50,507 nucleotides of DNA from Nocardia testacea NBRC 100365 (GTDB lineage Bacteria; Actinomycetota; Actinomycetes; Mycobacteriales; Mycobacteriaceae), in NCBI RefSeq assembly GCF_000308775.1, contig NZ_BAGJ01000130.1, positions 1 to 50,507 of the forward strand. Reading direction: 5' to 3'. The translations under genes and the position numbers were made by a program. The notes under the pieces were generated by a model, which was not told the DNA's origin, made no database searches, and worked only from the letters and a program-made list of their open reading frames with translations. Positions 1-8,160 of this stretch are shown piece after piece (position 1 is the stretch's first letter; each line of letters begins with the position of its first letter).

Positions 1-139
1 CCCCGCGGGCCGGTAGTTCCACCAGATGCGGCAGGCCGGTCAGTTCGCCGACGATCACCGTCGCGGCTTCCCGGGCATCGGTGCCCGGCCACGACCCGAC
101 GCCCGTCGCGTTCCCGGCCGGGAGACCGGACAGGGTCAT
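1..139 (-). CDS. Methionine synthase II (cobalamin-independent)-like protein, N-terminal fragment
   Basis: Only the first 46 codons lie in the window; the rest runs off the left edge. The peptide begins [19 protein letters not shown], followed by a segment ending HLVELPARG. The [11 protein letters not shown] pattern is typical of the actinobacterial MetE-like family (UROD/MetE fold) that follows mnmA in mycobacteria. The ATG overlaps the TGA of mnmA in an ATGA arrangement, which implies translational coupling. The full-length family lacks a proven methionine synthase activity, so the function is tentative. The start is secure because of the overlap and the conserved N-terminus. Confidence 0.75.
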   Translation of the reverse strand, partial: MTLSGLPAGNATGVGSWPGTDAREAATVIVGELTGLPHLVELPARG

Positions 140-1236
140 CGTGGCGCGCCCGCCGGCGCGGTACGCGCGGTCGCGGTGATGGTGCCGCTGCCGAGCACCT
201 CGTCGCCCGCGGAATCGGGCCGGTACAGCACCACGGCCTGCCCCCGCGCGACGCCGCTGAGCGGCTCGTGCAGCCGCACCGCCAGACCGTCGCCGGCCGC
301 CTCGGCCGTCGCGGGCGCGGTGCCGCCGTGCGCGCGGACCTGCACCACGCAGTCGAGCGGTTCGGTGGGTGCCGCGCCGCCGGTCCACACGGCCCGGTCG
401 GCTTCGATGGACCACACCAGCAGATCGTCGGCCGAGCCGACGCGCACAGTGCCCGAATCGGGGTCGATATCGGTGACGTAGCGCGGTTTGCCGTCGGGGC
501 CCGGCCCGGGCAGACCCAGACCCTTGCGCTGGCCGATGGTGAATCCGTGCACACCCTCGTGCCGGCCCAGCTCCGCGCCGCCCGAGTCCACGATGGCGCC
601 GGGGCGGATCCCGATCTTCGCGCCGAGGAACGCCCGGGTGTCCCCGGAGGGGATGAAGCAGATGTCGTGGCTGTCCGGTTTGTTCGCGACCGCCAGGCCC
701 CGTTCGGCCGCCTCGGCCCGGATCTGCGGCTTCGGTGTATCACCCACCGGGAACATGGCCCGCGACAGCTGCTCGGCGGTGAGCACCGCCAGCACATAGG
801 ACTGGTCCTTGTCGGCGTCCACGGCGCGGCGCAGCACACCGTCGGCGAGCCGGGCGTAGTGGCCGGTGACCACCGCGTCGAAACCGAGCGCCACGGCCCG
901 GTCGGCGAGCGCCGAGAACTTGATCTTCTCGTTGCAGCGCAGGCACGGGTTGGGAGTTTCCCCCGCCGCGTAGGACTCGACGAAATCGTCGATCACGTCT
1001 TCTTTGAAGCGGTCCGCGAAATCCCAGACGTAGAAGGGGATGCCGAGCACATCGGCGGCCCGGCGGGCATCGCCCGCGTCCTCCTTCGAACAGCAGCCCC
1101 GCGATCCGGTGCGCAATGTGCCGGGCGCACTCGACAGCGCCAGATGCACTCCGACCACCTCGTGCCCGGCGTCGACGGCCCGTGCCGCCGCCACCGCGGA
1201 ATCGACTCCACCACTCATCGCGGCGAGCACTCGCAT
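136..1236 (-). CDS. mnmA: tRNA-specific 2-thiouridylase MnmA
   Basis: This ATP-pyrophosphatase inserts sulfur at C2 of the wobble uridine in Lys, Glu and Gln tRNAs, in the cytoplasm. The PP-loop SGGVDS lies at residues 8-13. The [12 protein letters not shown] segment places the catalytic Cys at residue 101 and DICFIPSGD places the second active-site Cys at 193. The TGHYARL and GLGLPGPG segments also fit the family. At 366 residues it has normal length. The ATG is preceded by AGGAGG located inside the end of the upstream cysteine desulfurase gene, three bases away, so the two genes form an operon and desulfurase sulfur probably feeds MnmA. The product starts with the expected [10 protein letters not shown]. 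Confidence 0.96.
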   Translation of the reverse strand: MRVLAAMSGGVDSAVAAARAVDAGHEVVGVHLALSSAPGTLRTGSRGCCSKEDAGDARRAADVLGIPFYVWDFADRFKEDVIDDFVESYAAGETPNPCLRCNEKIKFSALADRAVALGFDAVVTGHYARLADGVLRRAVDADKDQSYVLAVLTAEQLSRAMFPVGDTPKPQIRAEAAERGLAVANKPDSHDICFIPSGDTRAFLGAKIGIRPGAIVDSGGAELGRHEGVHGFTIGQRKGLGLPGPGPDGKPRYVTDIDPDSGTVRVGSADDLLVWSIEADRAVWTGGAAPTEPLDCVVQVRAHGGTAPATAEAAGDGLAVRLHEPLSGVARGQAVVLYRPDSAGDEVLGSGTITATARTAPAGAPR

Positions 1237-1239
1237 ACG

Positions 1240-2466
1240 CTACGCACCTCCTCTCGCACCGGCCAGACCCGCGGCCCTGGCTCGTTCCACCACCTGCGGC
1301 AGCACTTCCAGTACTGCCTCTATATCGGACCGCTGGGAGGTGTGTCCAAGGGAAAACCGCAGCGACCCCCGCGCGTCCCGGGCCTCGACACCCATCGCGA
1401 TCAGGACATGGCTCGGCGAGGCCACCCCGGCCGTACACGCCGAACCGGTCGAACATTCGATACCCGCGGCGTCCAGCAGCATCAACAGCGAATCACCCTC
1501 GCAACCGGGAAAGGTGAAGTGCGCGTTACCGGGCAACCGTCGTTCGTCGTGGGGTCCGTTGAGTATCGCGTCCGGGACGGCCTGCCGCACGCCCGCGATC
1601 AGCTCGTCGCGCAGACCGGACAATTCCGCGGACCGGGCCGGCATCTCGGCCACGGTCTGCCGTAGCGCCGCGGACAACCCGGCCACCGCCGCGACATCGG
1701 AGGTGCCCGAGCGCAGGTCCCGTTCGTGGCCGCCGCCGTGCAGCAGCGGCACACAGCCCACCTGACGGCCGAGCAGCAGTACGCCGACCCCGTGCGGCCC
1801 GCCCAGTTTGTGGCCGGCGAAACTCGCGGCGGCCAGGCCGGCCGACCCGAAATCGATGGGCAGCTGGGCGGCCGCCTGGACCGCGTCGCTGTGCATCGGC
1901 ACCCCCGCCGCCCGCGCGATCTCGGCCAGTTCCCCGATCGGCTGGATCGCCCCGACCTCGTTGTTGGCCCACATCACGGTGACCAGCGCGACCTCGCCGG
2001 GATGCGCGGCCAGTTCGGCACGCAGCGTCTCCGGGGCGACGATCCCGTCGGCGTCCACCGGCAACCAGGTCACCTGGGCGCCCTCGTGCCGTTCCAGCCA
2101 TTCCACCGCGTCGAGCACCGCGTGATGCTCCACTGCGGCGGCCAGGATCCGGTTGCAGCGGGGGTCCGCGTCCCGCCGGGCCCAGTAGATCCCCTTGATC
2201 GCGAGGTTGTCGCTCTCGGTTCCGCCGGAACACAGGATGACCTCGGAGGGGCGGGCGCCGAGATCCGCGGCGATCGATTCGCGCGATTCCTCCAGCCGGC
2301 GCCGGGCCGCCCGGCCCGACCCGTGCAGCGAGGACGCGTTTCCGACCTGCGCGAAGGCAGCGGTCATCGCCTCGATCGCGACGGGCAGCATCGGTGTGGT
2401 CGCCGCATGATCGAGGTAGACCGTCGTGGGCACACCGCTGACAGCACCCGGGAAAGCCGACTTCAT
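1240..2466 (-). CDS. iscS: Cysteine desulfurase (IscS/NifS class V aminotransferase)
   Basis: A PLP enzyme that converts cysteine to alanine and passes persulfide sulfur to acceptors, here most likely MnmA and Fe-S assembly. Visible motifs are YLDHAATTP near residue 17, HSDAVQA with the PLP-contacting Asp at 194, the Schiff-base Lys 220 in [11 protein letters not shown] and the persulfide Cys 344 in STGSACTAG. Length 408 is slightly above the usual ~390. The ATG used lacks a visible ribosome binding site. A TATCCT hexamer nine bases upstream could make this a leaderless start, and a GTG 11 codons in (VPTTVYLDH) is the alternative. It is first in the operon iscS-mnmA-metE-like. Confidence 0.94.
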   Translation of the reverse strand: MKSAFPGAVSGVPTTVYLDHAATTPMLPVAIEAMTAAFAQVGNASSLHGSGRAARRRLEESRESIAADLGARPSEVILCSGGTESDNLAIKGIYWARRDADPRCNRILAAAVEHHAVLDAVEWLERHEGAQVTWLPVDADGIVAPETLRAELAAHPGEVALVTVMWANNEVGAIQPIGELAEIARAAGVPMHSDAVQAAAQLPIDFGSAGLAAASFAGHKLGGPHGVGVLLLGRQVGCVPLLHGGGHERDLRSGTSDVAAVAGLSAALRQTVAEMPARSAELSGLRDELIAGVRQAVPDAILNGPHDERRLPGNAHFTFPGCEGDSLLMLLDAAGIECSTGSACTAGVASPSHVLIAMGVEARDARGSLRFSLGHTSQRSDIEAVLEVLPQVVERARAAGLAGARGGA

Positions 2467-2577
2467 GACCAGTAAAGGATAGCTGTCACGGCTCGGCGCT
2501 TATTCCCCCCGGCCGAGGAGCGGCCGACGTGGGCAGATGCGGCGCCCGCCCGATCGGACCGAGGCGGCGCCACCCCG

Positions 2578-3441
2578 TCAGCCGTCCGTCCAGACCCGCT
2601 GCAACATGTGCCAGTCGGCGGGATGGGCGGCGATACCGGCGGCGAACCGGTCGGCCAGCTCCTGGGTGGCGTCCCGGACTCCCCGGGAGGTATCGATCGG
2701 GTCTCCGACCGAGAATCCCCACCCGGCCTCCGTGAACCAGCAGTGCACGGGCAGCAGCGGGGCGCCCGTATCGATGGCCAGCCGAGCGGGACCGGCGGGC
2801 AGGCGCGCCGGTGCGCCGAAGAATTCGACCGGTACGCCCCGGCCGGACAGGTCACGCTCGCCGAGCAGGCAGACCAGACCGCCCGCGCGCAGCCGGTCGG
2901 TGAGCAGACGGAACGGGGGCGTATCGCCGCCGGTGAGCGGAATTATCTCGAAACCCAGGCCCTCCCGGAAACGGACGAACCGGCGGAACAACGACTCCGG
3001 CCGCAGCCGCTCGGCGACCACGGTCGGCGTACCGATCCGCTGCACGAGCCAGACACCGGCGAGGTCCCAGTTCCCGCTGTGCGGCAGCGCGATGACCACA
3101 CCGCGACCGGCGGCGTATGCCTCGCGGACCCGATGGAGTCCGGTGGCCGAGGACTCGATGGTGTCGGCCAGAGCCCGTGGATCCATCGCGGGCAACCGGA
3201 AGGCCTCCCGCCAATACCTGGCGTAGGAACGCAGATTCGCCCGGATCAGCTCCGGCGGAACCCGAGCGGGTTCGACACCGAGGACCTTGGCGAGGTTGCG
3301 CCGCAACTGGTCCGGGCCGCCGTCGCGGCGGGCGATGCGGTCGGCGGCGGTGTCGAACAGGCGTACCGCCCAGCTGTGCGGTAGGGCTCGCACCAGACGC
3401 CAGCCCGCCGCATAGCCGAGGTCCTGCACCCGGCCGGACAT
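2578..3441 (-). CDS. PatA-like lysophospholipid/phosphatidylinositol mannoside acyltransferase (LpxL/HtrB family)
   Basis: A 287-residue member of the LpxL/HtrB family. The HX4D motif HSGNWD is at residues 121-126 and the second family motif GERDLSGRGVPVEFFG starts at 194. The N-terminus SGRVQDLGYAAGWRLVR closely resembles mycobacterial PatA, which acylates the mannose of phosphatidylinositol mannosides at the inner face of the plasma membrane. In mycobacteria patA sits next to pgsA and pimA, not here, so this is probably a paralogue or a related lysophospholipid acyltransferase. The ATG at 3441 is chosen because conserved sequence starts there; a longer in-frame extension to 3723 has no similarity. 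The preceding small ORF ends two bases upstream. Confidence 0.8.
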   Translation of the reverse strand: MSGRVQDLGYAAGWRLVRALPHSWAVRLFDTAADRIARRDGGPDQLRRNLAKVLGVEPARVPPELIRANLRSYARYWREAFRLPAMDPRALADTIESSATGLHRVREAYAAGRGVVIALPHSGNWDLAGVWLVQRIGTPTVVAERLRPESLFRRFVRFREGLGFEIIPLTGGDTPPFRLLTDRLRAGGLVCLLGERDLSGRGVPVEFFGAPARLPAGPARLAIDTGAPLLPVHCWFTEAGWGFSVGDPIDTSRGVRDATQELADRFAAGIAAHPADWHMLQRVWTDG

Positions 3442-3443
3442 CG

Positions 3444-3590
3444 CTACCCGGCGCCGGTATCTGTCGCGGCGGGGCTGTCGGCCTCGGGGGCCGCGGTGAG
3501 GAAGAGCGGAACGTGATCGTCGGCCGGTAAGGCGTACGGCTCGGGTTCGGCGGGAACGTGACTGAACAGCCCGGGGTTGTCGTCGTACAT
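3444..3590 (-). CDS. Small hypothetical protein, 48 residues
   Basis: An ORF of 48 codons beginning MYDDNPGLFSHVPAEPEP and ending TDTGAG, acidic and proline-rich, without a signal peptide or a membrane segment. Support for it being real: a GGAG seven bases before the ATG, third positions that are overwhelmingly G or C (like its neighbours), and a stop codon only two bases before the acyltransferase ATG, suggesting an operon with translational coupling. I do not recognise a family. It might be a leader peptide for the downstream acyltransferase gene. Confidence 0.5.
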   Translation of the reverse strand: MYDDNPGLFSHVPAEPEPYALPADDHVPLFLTAAPEADSPAATDTGAG

Positions 3591-3960
3591 GGTCGTGCTC
3601 CGATCTTCGGTGTGCGCTGCCGGCACGGGTTCCGTACGGCAGAGGTCGAGAGGTGGGTCCCGCGCCGGCCGTCGCGATCGGATCGGGGTCGGGACCTTTC
3701 GGGGTTACCCATCCGGAACCCATGGCACTCGGCGCCGGGCTGCCGAGCGGAGCTTCCGAGTTCCGCGGGCGAAGGTCGCGGCCGGGTCTCTCGGATTCGG
3801 CAGCCGGGCGGCTGCTCGACGGTGTTCCTCACCACCGTAGCCGCATATCAGGGCCCGCGTGTCCCGCACCGCCGAATCCCGTATGACAGCGCGGCACCGG
3901 CGGACCGGGTCACCTCATCCCGCTCGAGCAGCGCCGATCAGCCCGCTTGACAGCTACCTA

Positions 3961-3989
3961 TTGAACGTACCGTTATTCAGCGGTACGGT
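3961..3989 (+). promoter_or_regulatory. Candidate promoter with overlapping palindromic operator
   Basis: TTGAAC (3961-3966) and TACGGT (3984-3989) are separated by 17 bases, a good sigma-70-like -35/-10 pair. Between them lies a perfect 7-bp inverted repeat, CGTACCG (3966-3972) and CGGTACG (3981-3987), with an 8-base spacer. An operator placed between -35 and -10 is typical of TetR-type repression. It lies ~80 bp upstream of the secreted-protein ATG. Which regulator acts is unknown. Confidence 0.55.
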
Positions 3990-4005
3990 AAGCGACGTAT
4001 CAATA
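3970..4005 (+). repeat. 36-bp motif, upstream copy
   Basis: Aligns without gaps to 4668-4703 at about 26 of 36 positions, sharing CCGTT, CAGCGG, ACG, AA, GACG, TC and ATA blocks. The two copies are in the same orientation and flank the gene at 4071-4652. Confidence 0.5.
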
Positions 4006-4070
4006 AAGCACTTCGCGGAGTGCGATCCGCCCCGGAGGACGAACGGGGGCGTGACCAGTGAGGACCACCG

Positions 4071-4652
4071 ATGAACCGAAACCACGAACAGCGCGCCCGC
4101 CGTCTCGCGGCGCGGATCGCCGCGCTCGCCGTCATCACCCTCGCGCCGCTGGCGGCCACCGCCGCCCCCGCCCTCGCCGATCAGGTCGGCGCCACCACCG
4201 TCAGCAACGATTCCGGCAACAGCTTCGGCGATAGCTTCGGCCGGGACAGCAACGGGTGGGACGACAACGACCACCAGGCCTGGGACGGCGACGACTTCGG
4301 CGACGACGACGGTTTCGGCTGGGACGACAACGGCCACTACGGCTACAAGGACCACCACCGGCAGGATTACGACGGCTGGGAGGACCACCTCAACAGCGGC
4401 GACAACCAGTACCCCGACCGCGATTCGCACAACGACCGCGGCCGCGACTACGACCGCCCCGCCGACTGGGACCACGAGACTCCGAATCCCCGCGGCGGCG
4501 GTGGTGCACCGCCGAACTGGAATATGCCCAACCCCTACATCCCGCCGCCCCCGCCGAGCCTGCTGCCGCAGGTCCAGCTGCCGGTGCTGCCGCCGCTGCC
4601 CTTCGCGCTGCCCGTCCTGCCAGGGCTGCCGGGCACGGGCAGCGCGAGGTAA
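4071..4652 (+). CDS. Secreted Asp/Gly/Asn-rich protein with proline-rich C-terminus
   Basis: 193 residues. A Sec signal peptide is clear: basic start (NRNHEQRARR), hydrophobic core (IAALAVITLAPLAATA) and a likely cleavage after ALA near residue 36. The mature part to about residue 140 is strikingly rich in Asp, Gly, Asn, His and Trp in loose WDDND/GWDD repeats, suggesting a disordered, possibly cation-binding, surface segment. The last 50 residues are Pro/Leu-rich (PPPPPSLLPQVQLPVLPPLP). GAGGA lies seven bases before the ATG. No family is recognised. It is the only plus-strand gene among minus-strand neighbours and is bracketed by two similar 36-bp motifs. Confidence 0.75.
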   Translation: MNRNHEQRARRLAARIAALAVITLAPLAATAAPALADQVGATTVSNDSGNSFGDSFGRDSNGWDDNDHQAWDGDDFGDDDGFGWDDNGHYGYKDHHRQDYDGWEDHLNSGDNQYPDRDSHNDRGRDYDRPADWDHETPNPRGGGGAPPNWNMPNPYIPPPPPSLLPQVQLPVLPPLPFALPVLPGLPGTGSAR

Positions 4653-4667
4653 ACGTCAGATAAGTAG

Positions 4668-4703
4668 CCGTTGTACAGCGGCACGTGAATGGACGAGTCG
4701 ATA
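4668..4703 (+). repeat. 36-bp motif, downstream copy
   Basis: Counterpart of 3970-4005, directly after the secreted-protein gene and before the convergent acyltransferase. Its core CCGTTGTACAGCGG is a near-perfect palindrome (12 of 14 positions). No good promoter hexamers accompany it on the plus strand. Confidence 0.45.
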
Positions 4704-4757
4704 TCCAGCAGCAGAGAGGCCGGGACCACCCCCTGGACCCGGCCGGCACCGCCCGGA

Positions 4758-5687
4758 TCAGACAGTGGTGACAGCCGCGCGAGTCAGCTGCCGGCCCGCC
4801 GCAGCCAGGACCGCGTGGGCGGCGTCGGAAAGCTCTTCCGCGCGCACCGCCTGCTCACACCGCCGGGCCAGCTCCTTGCGGTCGGTCCCCGGCGGTTCCG
4901 CCGGCGCCAAGACCACTTCGGCGGTAAGGTTCCGGGCCCGCAGCACCCGAACGATCGAATCGACCAGGGTGTCGTCTCCGACGAACCCGGGAACGGTGGA
5001 CCGGTTGCCGTGCGCGTCCAGGTACCGCAGCCGGACCGGCTGCACCGGGGTCCCGGTATCGACCGCGGCCTGGAAGAGGGCGGGCCGCAGCGACCCGTAG
5101 GCACGGCCACACCAGGTGGTGCCCTCCGGGAAGAACCCGATCCGTTCCCCCGCGGCGAGCCGGTGCCCGATCTGCTCGATCACATCCGGCAGCCGGCGCA
5201 GGCGTTCCCGCTCGATCGGGACGACCCGCATCACCCGGGCGAGCGTGCCGAGCACCGGCCAATCGATCAGGTCGGCCCGCGCCACGAACGCGAGCGGCTG
5301 CACCGAGGCGAGCACCACGATATCGGCCCAGCCGATATGCCCACAGGCGACGAGCACCCCGGTGCCCGGCGCGGCGTACCGTGGCCCGATCGCCGCGGCT
5401 CCCGTCCGCCGGTCCACCACCCGCAGCCGGATACCGCACGCACGCAGGAGGGTCCGGGCGAACCGCCGCTGCATTCCCGACCGCCGGCACGCCGGCGTGA
5501 CGATATGCACGAAGGGGTAGGCCAGCAGCACCGATACGGCACCGACCGCCCGGAACCCGGCCCGCACGACGCCGACCCCGGGGCGCTGCTGCACACAGCC
5601 GGTCCCGCACGGGCTCACCGGCATCCAGGCGTGCCGGACGGCAGGCGCCACCGGAGCCTGCTCCACCTGCTGCGCGACGGTCTCCAT
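4758..5687 (-). CDS. PlsC-type 1-acylglycerol-phosphate/lyso-lipid O-acyltransferase
   Basis: 309 residues. The PlsC motifs are present: HX4D as HIGWAD (residues 117-122) and FFPEGTT (185-191), with PIER near 157. Hydrophobic stretches at ~40-65 suggest membrane association. It starts four bases after the stop of the upstream GNAT gene, so the two are co-transcribed. The pair matches M. tuberculosis Rv3027c-Rv3026c in order. With an OlsB-type N-acyltransferase upstream, the likely role is the second, O-acylating step (OlsA-like) of an aminolipid, for example an ornithine lipid, although a phosphatidate-forming role is possible. The ATG at 5687 is preferred over an in-frame extension to 5999 that lies inside the GNAT gene. 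Confidence 0.82.
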   Translation of the reverse strand: METVAQQVEQAPVAPAVRHAWMPVSPCGTGCVQQRPGVGVVRAGFRAVGAVSVLLAYPFVHIVTPACRRSGMQRRFARTLLRACGIRLRVVDRRTGAAAIGPRYAAPGTGVLVACGHIGWADIVVLASVQPLAFVARADLIDWPVLGTLARVMRVVPIERERLRRLPDVIEQIGHRLAAGERIGFFPEGTTWCGRAYGSLRPALFQAAVDTGTPVQPVRLRYLDAHGNRSTVPGFVGDDTLVDSIVRVLRARNLTAEVVLAPAEPPGTDRKELARRCEQAVRAEELSDAAHAVLAAAGRQLTRAAVTTV

Positions 5688-5691
5688 CGGG

Positions 5692-6519
5692 TCACCGCCC
5701 GCCGTCGAAATTCGCGGCCACACCGCGTAACCGATCCAGATACCGGGTGTTGATGGTGTCGAGCCCCAGCAACACCACGAAATCCGCGACGGCGAAATCC
5801 GGATCGTGGGCGGGCTCCCCGCAGATCTCGGCACCGAGCCGCAGGTAACCGTTGAGCAGCGGTGGCAGTTTGGGGCGGCCGGGGGCGGGCAGATCGTCCA
5901 GAGCCACCCCGTCGACGACAACCGGGTGGTAGGGACGGACGCGCTTCTCGGGCGCGCAGGCGTGTTTGCCGAGCAGGAAATCGCGCACCCCACGCACATC
6001 GACCCCGGCCGGATCGCCGGGGCTGTACTGCATGGGCACCGAGGCGCATCCCATCACCCGGTCGTAACCGGTGAGCTGGATGTAGTGCAGGATTCCGGCC
6101 CACATGAGGGTGAGCACCGAACCGTTGCGATGGTCGGGGACCACACAGGCCCGGCCCATCTCCACGATCCGCATACCCGCGGGATCCAGATTCGTGAGGT
6201 CGAATTCGGTGGCCGTGTAGTAACCACCGGCGGCGGCCACCTTGTCCGGCGGCAACATCCGGTAGCAGCCGACGAATTCGCCGGTGGATTCGTCGCGGAC
6301 CAGCATATGGTCGCAGTGCTCGTCGAACCGGTCCGCGTCCAGTCCCGTACCGTCGTCGGGGATCCGGAAACCCGGCTCATTGGCGAATACGTTGTACCGC
6401 AGCCGCTGCGCCGCGATGCGATGGTCGGTGTCGGAAGAGACGATCAGTGCGTATCGGGACCGGTGATCCTCGCCGGCGGCCGGTCGAGCCGGAGCCGTCG
6501 GCACGGACGTAATAGCCAT
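5692..6519 (-). CDS. GNAT-family N-acyltransferase, OlsB-like (Acetyltransf_5)
   Basis: 275 residues from the ATG at 6519 (MAITSVPTAPARP). The core fits the OlsB/hemolysin-like acyl-ACP N-acyltransferase family: AAQRLRYNVFANE near residue 45, a DEHCDHMLVRD segment, GEFVGCYRMLPP, EMGRACVVPDHRNG and MGCASVPMQ. Such enzymes transfer 3-hydroxyacyl groups from ACP to an amino group, commonly ornithine. The PlsC-like gene follows four bases later. No strong ribosome binding site is visible, and an in-frame start at 6606 exists but adds an unconserved Cys/Arg-rich stretch. The substrate is inferred from family and pairing, not shown by sequence. Confidence 0.78.
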   Translation of the reverse strand: MAITSVPTAPARPAAGEDHRSRYALIVSSDTDHRIAAQRLRYNVFANEPGFRIPDDGTGLDADRFDEHCDHMLVRDESTGEFVGCYRMLPPDKVAAAGGYYTATEFDLTNLDPAGMRIVEMGRACVVPDHRNGSVLTLMWAGILHYIQLTGYDRVMGCASVPMQYSPGDPAGVDVRGVRDFLLGKHACAPEKRVRPYHPVVVDGVALDDLPAPGRPKLPPLLNGYLRLGAEICGEPAHDPDFAVADFVVLLGLDTINTRYLDRLRGVAANFDGGR

Positions 6520-6744
6520 GATGCCAAGCAGGCCAGCCCGACACGGCCTCCGGGCGTCCACAACATGTCGCGGACATGCCGGTTCGGTTAACGAGACGCA
6601 GGTCACACCGAACGTTCACCGATCGGTATCCGCACGTTAGCGTGAGCAGGGAAAACAGCTTCGCTGTTGGGTTGAGCGCAACGCGGAATTCGCCTCTGGG
6701 ACGCGCCGCGGGCGGGCCCGTCCGACGGACCCGCCCCACGGGTA

Positions 6745-8049
6745 CTAAGCGACGAAACGTTCGGGTTCGCGCACCCGTTCCAGATGATGCCGGTCCACTT
6801 CCTCGAAACCCGGCCGGCCGGTACCGATGAACGCCACCAGCCACGACAGAACCGCGGCGAACCGGTTCCGGAAGCCCACCAGGTAGAACAGGTGCACGGC
6901 CAGCCAGATGAACCAGGCGAACACACCACGGAAGGTGATCTTCTCGTTCAGCTTCGTCACGGCGCTGAACCGGCTGATCACCGCCATGCTGCCCTTGTCC
7001 CAGTACACGAACGGGGTGCCCGGGTGCTTGTCGCGGCTGATGATGTCGGCGGCGTGCCGGCCCTCCTGCATGGCCACCGGCGACTGACCCGGGTAACCGT
7101 TGAGCGAGGTCATATCGCCGATCGCGTAGATATCGGCATAGCCGCCCACGGTGAGGTCGGGATTGATCAGCAGCCGCCCGGCGCGATCGGTCTCACAACC
7201 GGTGGCCTCGGCCAGCAGTTTCGCGAAACCGCCCGCCTGCACGCCCGCCGACCACACGATCGTCTCGGCGTCGAGCTGCCGCTCGGCGCCCTCCTTGTCC
7301 TTGACCGTGACGTGCCCGTCCTCGATATCGGTGACGAAGGTGCCCAGCAGTACTTCGACCCCGCTGCGGGTCAGCGATTTCTTCGCGTACTCCGACAGCC
7401 CGCCGCCGAACGGCGGCAGGACCGCGCCGGCGCCCTCGACCAGGGTCACCGAGACTTCCTCGTGGTAGTAGCGCTTCGCCAGTTCCTTCAGCTGTCCGGC
7501 GACCTCCACACCGGTGGCCCCGGCGCCGACCACGACGAACGACAGCAGCCGCCGCCGGGTCTCCTCGTCGGCCTGGCCCGCCTCGCGGAACACCCGGGCG
7601 ATCTGGGCCCGGAGCAGCCTCGCGTCGTCGATGGTCTTGAGCGAGAAGGTCTTGTCGGCGAAGTCGTCGCGACCGAAGTAGGACTGGCTGGCGCCGGTGG
7701 CCGCGATCAGCGATCCGTAGCGGATCCGGCGGACCTCCTCGCCGGTGCGATAGGTCAGGACGGCGGCGTCGGGTTCGATGGCGGTGACCTCACCCAGCCG
7801 GACGTCGGCCTCCTTGTGCCGGCGCAGAATGTTCGCGATCGGGGGTGCGATCTCCGCGGACGCCAACACCCCGGTGGCGACCTGATAGAGCAGCGGCTGG
7901 AACAGGTGTTCCGGCGTGCTCGAGATCAGGACATAATTCACTCCCGCTTTGGCCAGTTGTTTGGCCGCGGCGAGTCCGCCGAACCCCGAACCGATGATCA
8001 CGACGTCCGCGTACTCGATGCCGGCGCCGATCTCAGTGACCTTGTGCAT
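6745..8049 (-). CDS. ndh: Type II NADH dehydrogenase (NDH-2)
   Basis: 434 residues; a non-proton-pumping NADH:menaquinone oxidoreductase on the inner face of the membrane. The FAD-binding GSGFGG is at residues 20-25, the NAD-binding GAGATGVE follows mid-protein, and the FAD-contacting YAIGDM is near 300. The C-terminal stretch around GVFAWFIWLAVHLFYLVGF is the amphipathic/hydrophobic membrane anchor usual in this family. The start at 8049 is chosen over 8064 because GGAGG lies six bases upstream. It diverges from a LysR regulator, which probably controls it. Confidence 0.93.
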   Translation of the reverse strand: MHKVTEIGAGIEYADVVIIGSGFGGLAAAKQLAKAGVNYVLISSTPEHLFQPLLYQVATGVLASAEIAPPIANILRRHKEADVRLGEVTAIEPDAAVLTYRTGEEVRRIRYGSLIAATGASQSYFGRDDFADKTFSLKTIDDARLLRAQIARVFREAGQADEETRRRLLSFVVVGAGATGVEVAGQLKELAKRYYHEEVSVTLVEGAGAVLPPFGGGLSEYAKKSLTRSGVEVLLGTFVTDIEDGHVTVKDKEGAERQLDAETIVWSAGVQAGGFAKLLAEATGCETDRAGRLLINPDLTVGGYADIYAIGDMTSLNGYPGQSPVAMQEGRHAADIISRDKHPGTPFVYWDKGSMAVISRFSAVTKLNEKITFRGVFAWFIWLAVHLFYLVGFRNRFAAVLSWLVAFIGTGRPGFEEVDRHHLERVREPERFVA

Positions 8050-8113
8050 GACAGCCTCCTTCACTCATTAGGAACCGTCATCCGTAAGGCAGATATTTCA
8101 GGGTTCAGGGCGC

Positions 8114-8133
8114 ATAATTGAGATGACTCTTAT
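8114..8133. promoter_or_regulatory. Candidate LysR-type operator
   Basis: ATAA-TTGAG-ATGA-CTC-TTAT is an imperfect inverted repeat in the 111-bp interval between the divergent ndh and lysR genes, where autoregulatory LysR sites normally lie. The match to a T-N11-A box is only approximate. Confidence 0.35.
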
Positions 8134-8160
8134 CTGTTCTGGTCATGAATGGAGATCGAG

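Larger units (their letters stand above)
3591..4070. other. Intergenic region between divergent genes (480 bp)
   Basis: No convincing gene is seen. Open frames here lack ribosome binding sites and good codon bias. It should hold promoters for the small ORF/acyltransferase pair (minus) and for the acidic secreted protein (plus). The plus-strand promoter and palindrome are listed separately. Confidence 0.6.

Noticed and set aside
268..1665. Long plus-strand open frame (465 codons) across mnmA and iscS
   Set aside because: Antisense shadow of two clearly conserved minus-strand genes; no ribosome binding site and no recognisable motif. High GC makes stop codons rare on the other strand.
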